Source: Sideroxydans sp. (GTDB lineage: Bacteria > Pseudomonadota > Gammaproteobacteria > Burkholderiales > Gallionellaceae). Taken from it: a stretch of 64,000 nt of DNA. Every line of letters starts with the position of its first letter. Within the stretch, counting starts at the first letter, position 1. This document shows, one piece after another, positions 37,888 to 48,283 of this stretch. The translations under genes and the position numbers were made by a program. The notes beneath the pieces are model-generated. The model did not search any database. It was not told where the DNA came from and saw only the letters and a program-made list of their open reading frames with translations. The DNA lies in contig DAIDAG010000001.1 in NCBI GenBank assembly GCA_027310725.1, forward strand, positions 19,294 through 83,293. Direction: 5' to 3'.

Positions 37888-38101
37888 AAACGTAAGTCCT
37901 GCTGTTATATTGAAGAAGGAAGTTGTGTTTCCATAATTTCATAAGTGTATGGAAAACATCAGTTCAGTTGCCGGTTAAACAAGACCCGATAAGCGCTGTT
38001 ATCCTGCGCATCATTCCAGGTAGCCCACGCCACGCATAGGGCACAAAGGCAGTGCTAATAGCTGGTGATGCCAGCTCCACCTGGTTATTTGGAGGCGCAC
38101 G

Positions 38102-41100
38102 ATGCACGCTCCTAATCGAACTTGGTTGCGCCCGTCTCTTGCGATGTTGCCTCCGATTATTGCATTCGGTCTGCAATGGGTGTTCTGGTCCGCTATTCGG
38201 CCATACGCATGGCTCCTGTTTCTCCCTACCGTATTTATCAGTTCCTGGATCGGCGGACTCATTCCGGGGCTGATATCCACAGTCTTATCCGCTACACTTG
38301 TCAGCTGGTTCTTCATTCCGCCCCAATTTTCTTTCAGCGGTAAGACGCCCATGTCGCTTTCTTCGATCGGCCTATTTTGCATCATGGGTGTTCTGTTCAG
38401 CATATTTCATGATCGGCTGAGAAGAGCGAATCAGAAGGCTGAAGAGATCAATGCCAGTTTGCGCACCAGCGAGGAGAATCTTTCCGTCACGCTTAGTTCG
38501 ATTGGCGATGCGGTAATGACTACCGATGCGCAAGGACGTGTCACCCGCCTGAATGTCATAGCAGAACGCCTTACCGGCTGGTCGCAGGCGGAGGCGATTA
38601 CCCTTCCGGTGGCCGATATCTTTCACATCATCAACCAGAATACGCGTCAGCCCGCACCGAATCCCGTGGAAGCTGCCTTGGCGCAAGGCATCGTTCATGG
38701 CTTGGCCAATGACACCGTGTTGATTGCGCGTGACGGCAGCGAGATTCCAATCGCTGACAGTTGTGCCCCCATTCGCAATCGCGATGGGCTTGTAATCGGG
38801 ACCATACTGGTCTTCCACGATGTAACCAGGGAATACGCTGCTCAGAAGGCGTTGCGGGACAGCTCCACGCGCATTCAGACCATTCTCAATACCGTTGTTG
38901 AAGGCATCATCAGTATCAATGAACAAGGCATCATTGAGACCCTGAACCCGGCAGCAGAGCGCATCTTCGACTATTCCGCCGCCGAGATTATTGGGCAGAA
39001 CGTCAACGTCCTGATGCCCGAACCTTACCATAGCCAGCACGACGGATTCATCGAGCGCTACTGCACTACCGGCAAAGCGCATATCATCGGTAACAGCAGC
39101 GGACGCGAGGTGAAAGGTCGACGCAGGGACGGCAGCACATTCCCTCTGGAGCTGGCGGTGAGTGAGATGTGGCTGGGTGATCGTCGCTACTTCACCGGAA
39201 GCACGCGCGACATATCGGCGCGCAAGGAGGCCGAGAATCAGCTGGACCGCTTTTTCTCGCTCTCGCTGGATATGCTATGCATCTCCAGTGCAGAAGGGTA
39301 TTTCAAGCGCGTCAATCCTGCGTTTACGCTGGCGCTGGGCTGGAGTGTCGAGGAGATGTTGTCGCATCCATTCCTTTTTTTCGTGCACCCGGATGATCAG
39401 GTCGCAACGTTGCACGAAGTCGAAAGGCAAATTAAGGCCGGTGAGAGTGTTCTGCATTTCGAGAACCGCTATCGGCACAAGAATGGCTCATGGCGTCTGC
39501 TGTCATGGGTATCCAAACCTCATACCGGCGGACTCATGTTCGCGACCGCGCGCGATATCACCGAACAACGACAAGCTGAACAAGCCCTGATTGCCGCAAG
39601 GGATCAAGCCGAATTGGCCAATCATGCCAAGGATTCGTTCCTCGCCACCATGAGCCATGAAATCCGGACGCCTCTTACCGGCATGCTGGGGATGCTTGAA
39701 CTGCTTTCCATGAGCGATCTTGACAAAGAACAACGCGAAACGCTGGACGTGGCATGGGAATCCGGCCGGGGTTTGTTGCGCATCGTCAGCGATATCCTCG
39801 ATTGGTCCAAGATTGAGGAGGGCAAGCTGGAGCTGTCGCTACGCTCCACTTCAATATCGCAGTTGCTGATCGAAGTGGTCAACACCTATTCGCGCGTGGC
39901 CAGTTCCAAGAGCCTCATCTTGAAACAGCGCCTCGATCCGCGCATCAGCTCTGCGCACATCGTCGACCCTCTGCGCCTTGCGCAGGTGCTGAACAACTTT
40001 GTCAGCAATGCGATCAAGTTCACCGAACATGGAGAAATCGAGTTGCGCGCGGAATTCCAGGAGAGGTGCGACAGCGACGAGAGAATACGCTTCTCTGTCA
40101 GGGATACCGGCATCGGGATATCCATGGCAGCCCAGCAGCGCCTGTTTCAGCATTACCGGCAGGAGAGAGCGCGGACACAGCCCGGATGTATGGGGGTACC
40201 GGGCTGGGGTTGGCGATCTGCCGGCGATTGTCGGAGATGATGGACGGGCAAATCGGAGTGGAAAGCGAGCTGGGCCGGGGATCCACCTTCAGCATCACGC
40301 TAACACTGCCGATTTCCGCTGCAATTGGGGAGGGACTGCAAATTCAAAGCTTGGAGGTAAAACACAAGAAAATTGAGCCGCTGTTTGATGGTGGCACGGA
40401 GGCCCCGTTGGTGCTGGCGGTCGATGACCATCCGATCAACCGCGATTTACTGGCGCGCCAGATCAGGTTGCTCGGCCTGCGCGCTGAAACGGCCGAGAAT
40501 GGACTGGTGGCACTCTCAATGTGGAAGGAGGGAGGCTTTATGCTGGTCATTACCGATTGCCACATGCCCGAAATGGATGGTTATGCACTTTCGCGCGCGA
40601 TACGCAAGATCGAGGCCGAACAGGGGAGGGCGCACATGCCTATCATCGCATGGACGGCCAACGCGCTTGCCGAGGAATCGGATCGTTGCCAAGCTGCCGG
40701 CATGGATGAATTGCTGGTCAAACCGGCCGACATGACGCGATTAAGAAAGATTTTGGCGAAGCAGCTTGCTGTCGCCGAACCCGGTGACACTCAGCCCGCT
40801 GCATCATTGCATGATGCCGAAAACGGGGAAGCCGGAAGTCTGATCGATTATGACGTGTTGAATATGGTGGTGCCGGACAAGGAAGCCCAAATTCGATTGC
40901 TGAGGGATTTCCAGGCTCATATCCGAACAGACCTCGCCAAGCTGATGGAAGCTCTGTTGCAAGATGAACCCGTTGATGCGGCAAACATCGTCCACCGCAT
41001 GAAGGGCTCCAGTCGCATGGTCGGTGCCATGCGTATGGCAAATGCCTGTGCAGCCATCGAACAGGCTGCACGCAATGCCGATATGGCTGGGGCACGGCAG

Positions 41101-41190
41101 AAGAAGGTGTTTCTGGATAATATTATCGTGCAAATGGAAACATTGATTGACTCTTTAATGAGCGCAGCAAACCCGATGGCGACCAAATGA
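38102..41190 (+). pseudogene. Hybrid sensor histidine kinase (DUF4118-PAS3-HisKA-HATPase-REC-HPt), split by a frameshift
   Basis: The first frame (38102-40240) encodes four N-terminal helices of DUF4118 type, PAS domains at about 120-240, 250-370 and 380-490, the His box ATMSHEIRTPLTGMLGML and most of the ATPase domain to DTGIGI. It then runs out of frame after RLFQHYRQE. The rest of the ATPase domain (MYGGTGLGLAICRRLSEMM), a receiver (DDHPINRDLL, TDCHMPEMDG) and an HPt domain (IVHRMKGSSRMVGA) continue in another frame to 41190. One lost base (or two gained) at about 40150-40180 explains this. GGAGG precedes the start. The end overlaps the REC-EAL-REC gene by 4 nt. It is a recent mutation or a sequencing error; both halves are otherwise well preserved. 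Confidence 0.82.
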
Positions 41191-43130
41191 AGATCGATGA
41201 ATTGAACCTGTTGGTTGTGGAGGATGACGACTTCCAACGCCAGACACTGCTAAACATGTTGCGTTCATTGGGGGCGGCATCGGTTGTCGGCGCGGGGAAC
41301 GGCAAGCAGGCACTCGAAATTATTCGCAGAGCCGATTCCAGGCCGGTGGATATTGCCTTTTGCGATTTGAACATGCCGGAAATGGATGGCATGGAATTCC
41401 TGCGGCATCTCAGTCAGGAACACCGGAATATAGCGATCATCATTCTCAGCTCGTTGGATAGTAAACTGCTGGCTTCGGTGGGCAGGATGACGAACATGTA
41501 CGGCATCCAGTTGCTCGGCGCAGTCGAGAAACCTATCCTGCCGTCTCATCTCAAGGAAATATTCTCCAAATACGACAGCTCGGCGGGCAAAAGGGAACCC
41601 CAACCCAGTCCCGTAAAGAGCTATACGCTGGAAGAAATACATCAGGGAATCCGCGCAAATCAATTCGTGCCGTACTTCCAACCCAAGGTGGATTTGCGCA
41701 CGGGCCGCCTGATCGGGGCTGAGGCGCTGGCGCGCTGGATTCACCCGGAACATGGGGTAGTCAGTCCCTATGCCTTCATTCCCCTCCTGGAGCAGACAAG
41801 GAATATCGATGGCCTGACTTTTCATATTCTCAAGGAGTCTGCGGTTGCGTGCCGCTCCTTTCATGATCAGGGCCACTTATTGACTATTTCCGTCAATCTC
41901 TCGCTTGTCTCGCTGAATGATACTGCGTTGGCTGACAAGATCACCAGGGTGGTACGCGAAGCGGGGGTCGATCCGCAGTATATCGTTCTGGAAATCACCG
42001 AATCCGCGGCCATGACCGATGGCGCTCATGCTCTGGAGAATCTCGCTCGATTGTGCATGAATGGATTCGCACTCTCCATCGATGATTACGGAACTGGGTA
42101 TTCCAGTTTGCAGCAACTCACGCGCATTGCTTTCAGCGAATTGAAGATCGATCAATCTTTCGTGAAGGACTTCTTTGCCAACAAGGCGTTGCGCGTGGTT
42201 GTCGAATCGAGCATCGATATGGCGCATAAACTACTGGTGAAGAGCGCGGCCGAAGGAGTGGAAAGTCAGCGGGACTGGGATGCGTTAGCGAGCATTGGAT
42301 GCGATACAGCACAGGGCTATTTCATCGCCATGCCGATGGATGCAACGGCTTTCCAAGACTTCATGTTGAACTATAAGCCAAAATCCATTGCCGGAATGCC
42401 GCGACAGACCCAGCACTTCACTCATGAGAGCAGCAAGGTAAAAATCCTGGTTGTCGATGACGACAGTTTTACGCGCAGAATCATTCTGCAAGTCCTCCAC
42501 GATTTCGGATTCTCGAATATCACGGATACAGATAACGCGGAGTCTGCGATCAACCTGTTCGAGAACAACGCATTCGATTTGATTATTACTGACGTTAATA
42601 TGTCCGGGATGAACGGTCTGGAATTCACCCGCTTGATCCGGGCTGGCAAGACATATGCAAAACCGGAGACCAGAATCATGGTGTTGAGCTCTTTCTCGCA
42701 AACGCAGATTCTTGGGACTGCGTTGGCGCTGGATATAAACGGTTTTCTGGTCAAACCCATCATTCCGGCCATATTGGAAGAGAAAATTGCTCAGGCCATG
42801 TCTGAACGTCTCCATCTCCACTCGCCATTAGCCTATGAGGCCGTCAAGACTGAATTGAATAGCCTTTCGGGCGTAACAGGGCGCGCTCCTGAAGCGGCCA
42901 TCACGTTGGGAAATGGCCACGCAGCAAGCCATATCGAACACCAGCCGCCCCGTCGTCTTTCCCTGTATAGGCTGCGCCCCGGAATGACCTTGAAGGAGAA
43001 TGTCCATCTCAAGGACGGAACACTGATCCTGTCGTCCGGGCATACCCTTTCCGAGTTGTCGATCAATCGCCTGATCGATCTCAAGGTGCTGCTGCCTGCA
43101 ACCGGCATTGCTATTCAGGAATACATCTAA
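41187..43130 (+). CDS. REC-EAL-REC response regulator with c-di-GMP phosphodiesterase domain
   Basis: 647 residues. Receiver 1 spans 1-125 (VVEDDDF, FCDLNMPEMDG). The EAL domain at about 150-395 has AEALARW, EITESAAM, IDDYGTGYSSL, KIDQSFV and AEGVES. Receiver 2 spans about 415-540 (VVDDDSF, ITDVNMSGMNG, Lys in VKPI). A C-terminal 100 residues end in YRLRPGMTLKENVHLKDGTLILSSGH, a beta-rich segment also seen at the end of some HD-GYP regulators. It is coupled by ATGA to the hybrid kinase, the likely phosphodonor for one or both receivers. It should lower c-di-GMP when active. Confidence 0.9.
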   Translation: MKIDELNLLVVEDDDFQRQTLLNMLRSLGAASVVGAGNGKQALEIIRRADSRPVDIAFCDLNMPEMDGMEFLRHLSQEHRNIAIIILSSLDSKLLASVGRMTNMYGIQLLGAVEKPILPSHLKEIFSKYDSSAGKREPQPSPVKSYTLEEIHQGIRANQFVPYFQPKVDLRTGRLIGAEALARWIHPEHGVVSPYAFIPLLEQTRNIDGLTFHILKESAVACRSFHDQGHLLTISVNLSLVSLNDTALADKITRVVREAGVDPQYIVLEITESAAMTDGAHALENLARLCMNGFALSIDDYGTGYSSLQQLTRIAFSELKIDQSFVKDFFANKALRVVVESSIDMAHKLLVKSAAEGVESQRDWDALASIGCDTAQGYFIAMPMDATAFQDFMLNYKPKSIAGMPRQTQHFTHESSKVKILVVDDDSFTRRIILQVLHDFGFSNITDTDNAESAINLFENNAFDLIITDVNMSGMNGLEFTRLIRAGKTYAKPETRIMVLSSFSQTQILGTALALDINGFLVKPIIPAILEEKIAQAMSERLHLHSPLAYEAVKTELNSLSGVTGRAPEAAITLGNGHAASHIEHQPPRRLSLYRLRPGMTLKENVHLKDGTLILSSGHTLSELSINRLIDLKVLLPATGIAIQEYI

Positions 43131-43353
43131 GGTAGCAATCGAGGATGGCTGAGATATCCAGGGCTTTATGCGGTGCAGGCTGTATGATCTTAGGTGGCGG
43201 GTTTGATATCGTTTTGCATGGCGGAACTCATGGTAACCGCACATGTTCCCTGATTTTGTCGCACGGCTCCTAAATGCGACATCCATCCTGTATGATTTCC
43301 AACTTGTCGTTCCACACGTCATACCATATCAATCGAGCAACTCCTGTATCGAC

Positions 43354-43635
43354 ATGAACCGCGCAGACCTTATTCAGCTTCTGGCGAATAAATTCCATCC
43401 GCTCACGGCCGGGGATGTCGAGCTGTCAGTCCGCACCCTCCTGGACGGCATAGCGCATACCTTGGCCAAGGGGGATAGGATAGAGATACGCGGATTCGGC
43501 AGCTTCTGCCTTAACTATCGTCCGCCGCGCAAAGGGCGCAACCCAAAGTCCGGCGCAACCGTCTTGATTCCGGCCAAGTACGTACCGCATTTCAAAGCCG
43601 GCAAGGAATTGCGAGAGCGCGTCGATATCCGATGA
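43354..43635 (+). CDS. ihfB: Integration host factor beta-like DNA-bending protein
   Basis: 93 residues from ATG 43354 ([26 protein letters not shown]). It carries the HU/IHF signature [26 protein letters not shown] with the intercalating Pro arm, and the IHF-beta-type ending [18 protein letters not shown]. It binds and bends DNA in the nucleoid as one half of a heterodimer with IHF-alpha. The location after a signalling gene, rather than next to rpsA, suggests an additional paralogue. An in-frame ATG at 43243 would add 37 residues unlike the family. Confidence 0.82.
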   Translation: MNRADLIQLLANKFHPLTAGDVELSVRTLLDGIAHTLAKGDRIEIRGFGSFCLNYRPPRKGRNPKSGATVLIPAKYVPHFKAGKELRERVDIR

Positions 43636-43654
43636 CCGGTATAAGGCAAAGCCA

Positions 43655-43765
43655 GTGAACAAGGATACAATCATCCTCCCCGTATTTTTTGTGGTGGGCA
43701 CTTTCATCGGCCTCGTTCTATTTGTGATCTGGGCAGACAAGCTAGAGAAAGCAAACAGGAAATAG
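43655..43765 (+). CDS. 36-residue single-pass membrane peptide
   Basis: GTG start at 43655, 19 bp after the IHF-like stop. One helix (IILPVFFVVGTFIGLVLFVIW) is followed by a basic tail (ADKLEKANRK). AAGG lies about 10 nt upstream. The helix followed by a charged tail is typical of real small membrane proteins, but the length makes the call tentative. Confidence 0.45.
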   Translation: MNKDTIILPVFFVVGTFIGLVLFVIWADKLEKANRK

Positions 43766-43898
43766 GTTTGGCGAAATTCTCTTCGACTCAATGCCTGGCG
43801 TTTCCCAGTGATGGTAGCCACGGATGCATTTCCATCAAAAACAAATCTCCCCGCCAGCACCGACTTGGCCAGCGAGCCCATAATACTTTCCCCTCAAC

Positions 43899-44921
43899 TC
43901 ATTTCACCACTTCAATCACTACTTTTCCGAAGTGGGCCGCTTTTTCCAGATGTGTATAAGCATCGCGCGCCTGCTCGAATAGAAAGACACGATCAACGAT
44001 CGGATGAATTTCAGCCACACTCAGAAACCGATTGAGGTCTTCAAACATGCTGCGGCTACCCACGAAGATCCCGGACAAGCGCTTGGCCCCACCGATCAGC
44101 GCGAACGGACTGAGTTCACCACCGAAACCGAAGCCGCTGACACCGCCGATAATGGCAACCGTGCCGCCCATCCTGGTGCTCGCAATTGAACGCGTCAGCG
44201 TGCCCTGACCGCCGACTTCCAAAACAAGGTCAACGCCACGCCCTTCGGTCAACCGCAAGACCTCGTCCTGCCATTCGGGCGTGGTCTTGTAGTTGATCGT
44301 TGCTGCAGCACCCAAGCCACGTGCACGCTCCAGCTTTTCATCGCTGGATGAAGTGATGATGGCACGCAGGCCCGCAGCTTTGGCTAACTGTAGCGCCCAG
44401 ATCGATACGCCGCCGGTACCAAGCAGCAGAACGCTATCCCCAGCCCTGAGACGGCCTTCGACGAACAGCGAATTCCAAGCTGTGACCCCAGCACAGGGTA
44501 TGGTGGCAGCTTCAACATAGGAGAGATGTGACGGTATCGTAACCAGGGCATCTTCATGTAGAACCACCTCTTCGGCCAACATGCCGTCCACGGCAGCCCC
44601 GAGCGCGCCTGCCGTGTTTTGTGCTGTAGGTGCACCATATACCCAATCCGGGAAGAATGATGCCGCAACACGATCGCCGACGCGAAAACGCGTCACTTGC
44701 GCACCCACCGCGATGACCTCTCCTGCGCCATCCGAACAGGGAACCACCGGAACGTCACCCGTGCTGAGATATTTGCCATCCGCAATCATCAAGTCGCGAT
44801 AATTAAGCGATATGGCATGTACACGCACGTGAACCTCGCGCGCGTCAGGTGCCGAAATAGTGCGTTGAACCAGTTCCAGTCCGGCAATCTGTTGTCCTGC
44901 CTTGATTTGGTAAGCTTGCAT
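43899..44921 (-). CDS. Medium-chain dehydrogenase/reductase (NAD(P)-dependent alcohol dehydrogenase or quinone reductase-like)
   Basis: 340 residues with a GroES-like N-terminal half (YRDLMIADGKYLSTGDVPVVPCSDGAGEVIAVG) and a Rossmann domain with LLLGTGGVSIWALQLAKAAGL. The zinc-site Cys and His of classical ADHs are not evident, so it resembles the zinc-free quinone-reductase branch. AGGAG lies before the start. It is divergent from the LysR gene at 45092, its probable regulator. Substrate unknown. Confidence 0.88.
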   Translation of the reverse strand: MQAYQIKAGQQIAGLELVQRTISAPDAREVHVRVHAISLNYRDLMIADGKYLSTGDVPVVPCSDGAGEVIAVGAQVTRFRVGDRVAASFFPDWVYGAPTAQNTAGALGAAVDGMLAEEVVLHEDALVTIPSHLSYVEAATIPCAGVTAWNSLFVEGRLRAGDSVLLLGTGGVSIWALQLAKAAGLRAIITSSSDEKLERARGLGAAATINYKTTPEWQDEVLRLTEGRGVDLVLEVGGQGTLTRSIASTRMGGTVAIIGGVSGFGFGGELSPFALIGGAKRLSGIFVGSRSMFEDLNRFLSVAEIHPIVDRVFLFEQARDAYTHLEKAAHFGKVVIEVVK

Positions 44922-45091
44922 TCGAATCTCCTATTCTGTTAGCAAAAAATCTGCGCCTGCAGATGCAGTCGACGAAGCGATCAGCATTGATGATGTACTC
45001 GCGTCGATATTGGCTGCTATCATATCGAAGCAAATAAGTTGTCAGTGTCGGCAATAATTATCCAATCTGTAGCTTAAATGGAACCAATTAA

Positions 45092-46015
45092 ATGAGTGAC
45101 CGATTAAAGGGTATTAGCGCGTTCGTCGAAGCAGTGGAGGCCGGCAGCTTTGCACTGGCTGCAGAACGCATGCGGCTGACCCGCTCGGCGGTGGGTAAGA
45201 GTATTGCCCGACTGGAGCAGCGCTTGGGTGTACGGCTTTTCCAGAGAACTACGCGCAGCCAGAGCCTGACAGAGGACGGACATGCCTATTACGAACGCTG
45301 CGTACGGGCGCTGGCAGAACTGGATGCAGGTGCGCTGGCGCTCGATAGCGGCAAGAGTGAACCGGTTGGGCGCTTGCGTGTCAGCGTTCCCGTACTGTTT
45401 GGTCGACATTGCGTTGCGCCAGTATTGCTTGCGCTGGGACGGCAGTATCCGAGACTGACAATCGAAATATCCTTCAACGACCATGTGGTTGATATGGTGG
45501 AGGAAGGGTATGACCTGGCGGTGCGCATCGGGAAACTGCCCGATAGCAGCACATTGGTTGCAAGGCGATTGGGCACACAAAGGATGGTGATCTGCGCTGC
45601 ACCGTCATACCTCTCTCAACACGGGATACCCACAACCGTAGACGATCTTCCGACGCATGTTGGCATTGCCTATGGGCGGTCCGGCCGCATTACGCCGTGG
45701 GTTGTAACAGATAATGCAGGTCACGAATTCAATCCTCAAGTCGATATACGCGTGGTGTTCGACGATTTACAGGCAATCACCGATGCTGCGGTTGCTGGGC
45801 TGGGACTGGCATGGCTACCTTGCTGGTTGATGGCAAAACACGCAGGTGCGGGCGAATTGGAGATGGTCTTGAACTGTGACAATGTGCTGCCAGCAGAAAT
45901 CTACGCAGTGTGGCCACAGTCGCACTACCTGCCAACTAAAACACGCGCGGCAATTGATGCATTGGCAGCAGAGATTCCCGGAAAGGTCGGACAGCTTGAG
46001 CAGGCAAACAGATAG
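45092..46015 (+). CDS. LysR-family transcriptional regulator
   Basis: 307 residues. The N-terminal helix-turn-helix (FVEAVEAGSFALAAERMRLTRSAVGKSIARLEQRLGVRLFQRTTRS) is followed by a LysR substrate-binding domain. It belongs to the group that controls a divergently placed oxidoreductase gene; here the dehydrogenase start is 170 bp away on the other strand. The inducer is unknown. Confidence 0.9.
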   Translation: MSDRLKGISAFVEAVEAGSFALAAERMRLTRSAVGKSIARLEQRLGVRLFQRTTRSQSLTEDGHAYYERCVRALAELDAGALALDSGKSEPVGRLRVSVPVLFGRHCVAPVLLALGRQYPRLTIEISFNDHVVDMVEEGYDLAVRIGKLPDSSTLVARRLGTQRMVICAAPSYLSQHGIPTTVDDLPTHVGIAYGRSGRITPWVVTDNAGHEFNPQVDIRVVFDDLQAITDAAVAGLGLAWLPCWLMAKHAGAGELEMVLNCDNVLPAEIYAVWPQSHYLPTKTRAAIDALAAEIPGKVGQLEQANR

Positions 46016-46404
46016 TGTAGGCAACATAATTTCACACGATGTGATTGGCTTGCCAATAGTACAGATCTTCAATAGCGGACTGCGACTGATTCCGATGCAG
46101 CGAACAGCATATAGGAAGATATTAAATGAGGCGCATCATCTGGCAAGGCAATGCCCACTTTGAAATACGCAAACAGCTGACGAGTGCATATCTTGAACTC
46201 AAAGATTGGTCTGTCATAAGAAGCCTCATATCTGGGCTGACGCGGACCATGCAGTCGCAGTCTATTGACGTCAATTTCTAACGTCTGTTTCTGAAAATTC
46301 CGCTTCGTAAAATTGCCGATCTCTGTAAATTGGAAGGTGGCTGATCGCGGAGATAAGGCATCAATACTTTCCGTTAAAAGCCCCTTAAACGGAGAGTTCA
46401 CACA
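46016..46404. other. 389-bp stretch without a supported gene, before the recombinase gene
   Basis: A 51-codon open frame at 46126-46281 lacks a convincing ribosome site and resembles nothing known to me. No inverted repeats flank a promoter-sized segment, so I see no fim-like switch here. Confidence 0.4.
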
Positions 46405-47043
46405 ATGACACTCAGTACCAATAAAGTCCTGAAGTTCCCGACTAAGCTCGCCCCAAGCACTGTAAATCGGAAAGTTCCGCTCCGCCTCAAGAATTCGGAG
46501 TACCGCAGTCGCGAGTATCTGACCGAACATGAAGTCGAGCAGTTGATGAATGCAGCCGGCAGGGTAGGGCGGCACGGACACCGCGATGCTACCCTCATCA
46601 TGCTGTCCTATCGCCATGGTCTGCGTGTCACCGAGTTGGTCAGCCTGCGCTGGGAGCAGGTCGATCTCAAGCAAGGGCTCATTCATATTAATCGTCTGAA
46701 GCAGGGCAACCCCAGCGTCCATCCGCTACGTGGACCGGAATTGCGCGCACTGCGCAGGCTGCAGCGCGACTATCCGAATCTGTCCTATGTGTTCATCAGC
46801 GAACGCAAGGCTCCACTAACCGATGATGCAATCCGAAAGATCGTCAGCCGGGCAGGGAAGGAGGCCAGGCTGCCATTCACGATTCATCCACACATGCTAC
46901 GTCATGCCTGCGGCTATAAGCTTGCCCAGGCCGGCCAAGATACCCGTGCCATCCAGCATTACCTGGGGCACAAGAACATCCAGCACACAGTCCGTTACAC
47001 CCAATTGTCAGCGGATCGATTCAAGGGATTCTGGAATGACTAA
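46405..47043 (+). CDS. Short tyrosine recombinase (FimB/FimE-size)
   Basis: 212 residues, the size of fim-type inversion recombinases, lacking the N-terminal core-binding domain of larger phage integrases. The catalytic set is complete: Arg74 in RHGLRVTEL, Lys99, His163-x-x-Arg166 in HMLRH, His189 in LGHKN and nucleophile Tyr198 in VRYTQ. CGGAGAG lies about 8 nt before the ATG. It stands alone between a LysR gene and an unrelated minus-strand cluster. It may invert or mobilise a nearby segment; no site is evident. Confidence 0.85.
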   Translation: MTLSTNKVLKFPTKLAPSTVNRKVPLRLKNSEYRSREYLTEHEVEQLMNAAGRVGRHGHRDATLIMLSYRHGLRVTELVSLRWEQVDLKQGLIHINRLKQGNPSVHPLRGPELRALRRLQRDYPNLSYVFISERKAPLTDDAIRKIVSRAGKEARLPFTIHPHMLRHACGYKLAQAGQDTRAIQHYLGHKNIQHTVRYTQLSADRFKGFWND

Positions 47044-47154
47044 GTTATATTGCAGGCAATGACAGTTTGAATGGCTAGGTCTAGGGTTTATAAAAAACAT
47101 GCGATGGCTTGTCTCTACCTGTTTCTTGCCGAGGCAAGATCAAAATAATCTTCC

Positions 47155-48228
47155 TTAAGCCAGTCGCACATTGTGCATTGGCAATATTTCCTGTGTCACA
47201 ACAAATCGGTGTTCTTTGATTGCGTCGTGGAATTTGCGGTAATCCGAATTTTCGAATTTATCCGACCAGGCTGGTTTTGTTTCACCGTCATTTACGTCAG
47301 TGATGCCTGTTGCGGCATGCTTCCATGATCCATCACCTTTCGCAATGTATTTCGGGATGTCTTCCTTGAATCTGGGAATCGCTCCCTTTGAAAATGCGGC
47401 AGATAAAACCTCAAGTCTCTTGTGTTCATCGTGGTCTTGGTTGCCGGACAATATGCTTTTAAGCGCCTGTTTGGCTTCAGTACCAAGTCCGGCCTCAGTC
47501 ACATAGTTGCTATTGCCATGTAAGAACCCTTGAACTACTTTGCAGGCCATGTCGGCGGCCTGAAGGAAGTCGGGCAAATTGTCTCTTTCGATATTCAAGC
47601 CGTGACCGTTTGTATACTTCCATTTGGCCCATGGCATGTCAGGAAAATGCAATGCAGCTCCATGTCCAAGGCCCGAAACCGCATCCAGGAAGTCGGACTC
47701 TATCCGGTCTTCAATATCTGTTAAAAAACCTTTCAGTTTCGCCAGCCATGTGGCGTGATCATGGTCGTCCCCTTCAAGGGATTTGACAATATTGTGTTTG
47801 CTGATGGTGCCAGAGAAACCCTGGTGTGCCCATGTGTCGACGTAGACGTGAAGGGCAATTCCAAGGCGATGCAATCCATTGTTCGCACTTCTGCCTTCAA
47901 TTGCTCGCTTTACCATTGCCCTCGCTATATCGCTATCAGGTCGGCAGATAGACTTTTCTTCGAGTGTGTTACCTTGGCCGCCGGGTAGGAAGTGGAATGG
48001 TGCCCAAACCACGCGATTTTCAGCATTTACGGCATTTTTGTAGTCGAACATTTTATGGGCGCTGGCAAATCGATCATACGTTTCCCCACCAGCAAATTCC
48101 AGTATGCCGGGCTTGGTGGAATCGTCAACGTATTGACAGGAATGCGCGACAACTTCAGCTTGCTCGGGACTCATGCCGGCAAGCCTGGATGTTATGTAAA
48201 TCACCCCATAGTGGAAATCGATATTCAT
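47155..48228 (-). CDS. DUF6765 protein
   Basis: 357 residues. The N-terminus reads MNIDFHYGVIYITSRLAGMSPEQAEVVAHSCQYVDDST, the DUF6765 start, and the middle holds His/Asp-rich segments (LHRLGIALHVYVDTWAHQGFSG, LGHGAALHFPDMPW) that resemble the metal-binding helices of zinc-dependent phospholipase C/S1-nuclease folds. No signal peptide is seen. It follows a lipase lipoprotein gene by 55 bp, so the pair may act together on lipids. Activity is inferred only. Confidence 0.7.
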   Translation of the reverse strand: MNIDFHYGVIYITSRLAGMSPEQAEVVAHSCQYVDDSTKPGILEFAGGETYDRFASAHKMFDYKNAVNAENRVVWAPFHFLPGGQGNTLEEKSICRPDSDIARAMVKRAIEGRSANNGLHRLGIALHVYVDTWAHQGFSGTISKHNIVKSLEGDDHDHATWLAKLKGFLTDIEDRIESDFLDAVSGLGHGAALHFPDMPWAKWKYTNGHGLNIERDNLPDFLQAADMACKVVQGFLHGNSNYVTEAGLGTEAKQALKSILSGNQDHDEHKRLEVLSAAFSKGAIPRFKEDIPKYIAKGDGSWKHAATGITDVNDGETKPAWSDKFENSDYRKFHDAIKEHRFVVTQEILPMHNVRLA

Positions 48229-48283
48229 GCTGTGAGTTCTCCGGGTTGCTTACTTCGGTGACTTGGGTTGGGGGAAAAGACGA

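Noticed and set aside
43243..43353. Extended N-terminus of the IHF-beta-like protein
   Set aside because: The 37 added residues do not resemble the family and the ATG at 43354 gives the standard start.
44922..45091. LysR operator between the dehydrogenase and LysR genes
   Set aside because: The gap is the right place, but I could not pick a convincing T-N11-A dyad by eye.
46126..46281. 51-codon plus-strand frame before the recombinase gene
   Set aside because: No ribosome site, no recognised similarity, atypical composition.
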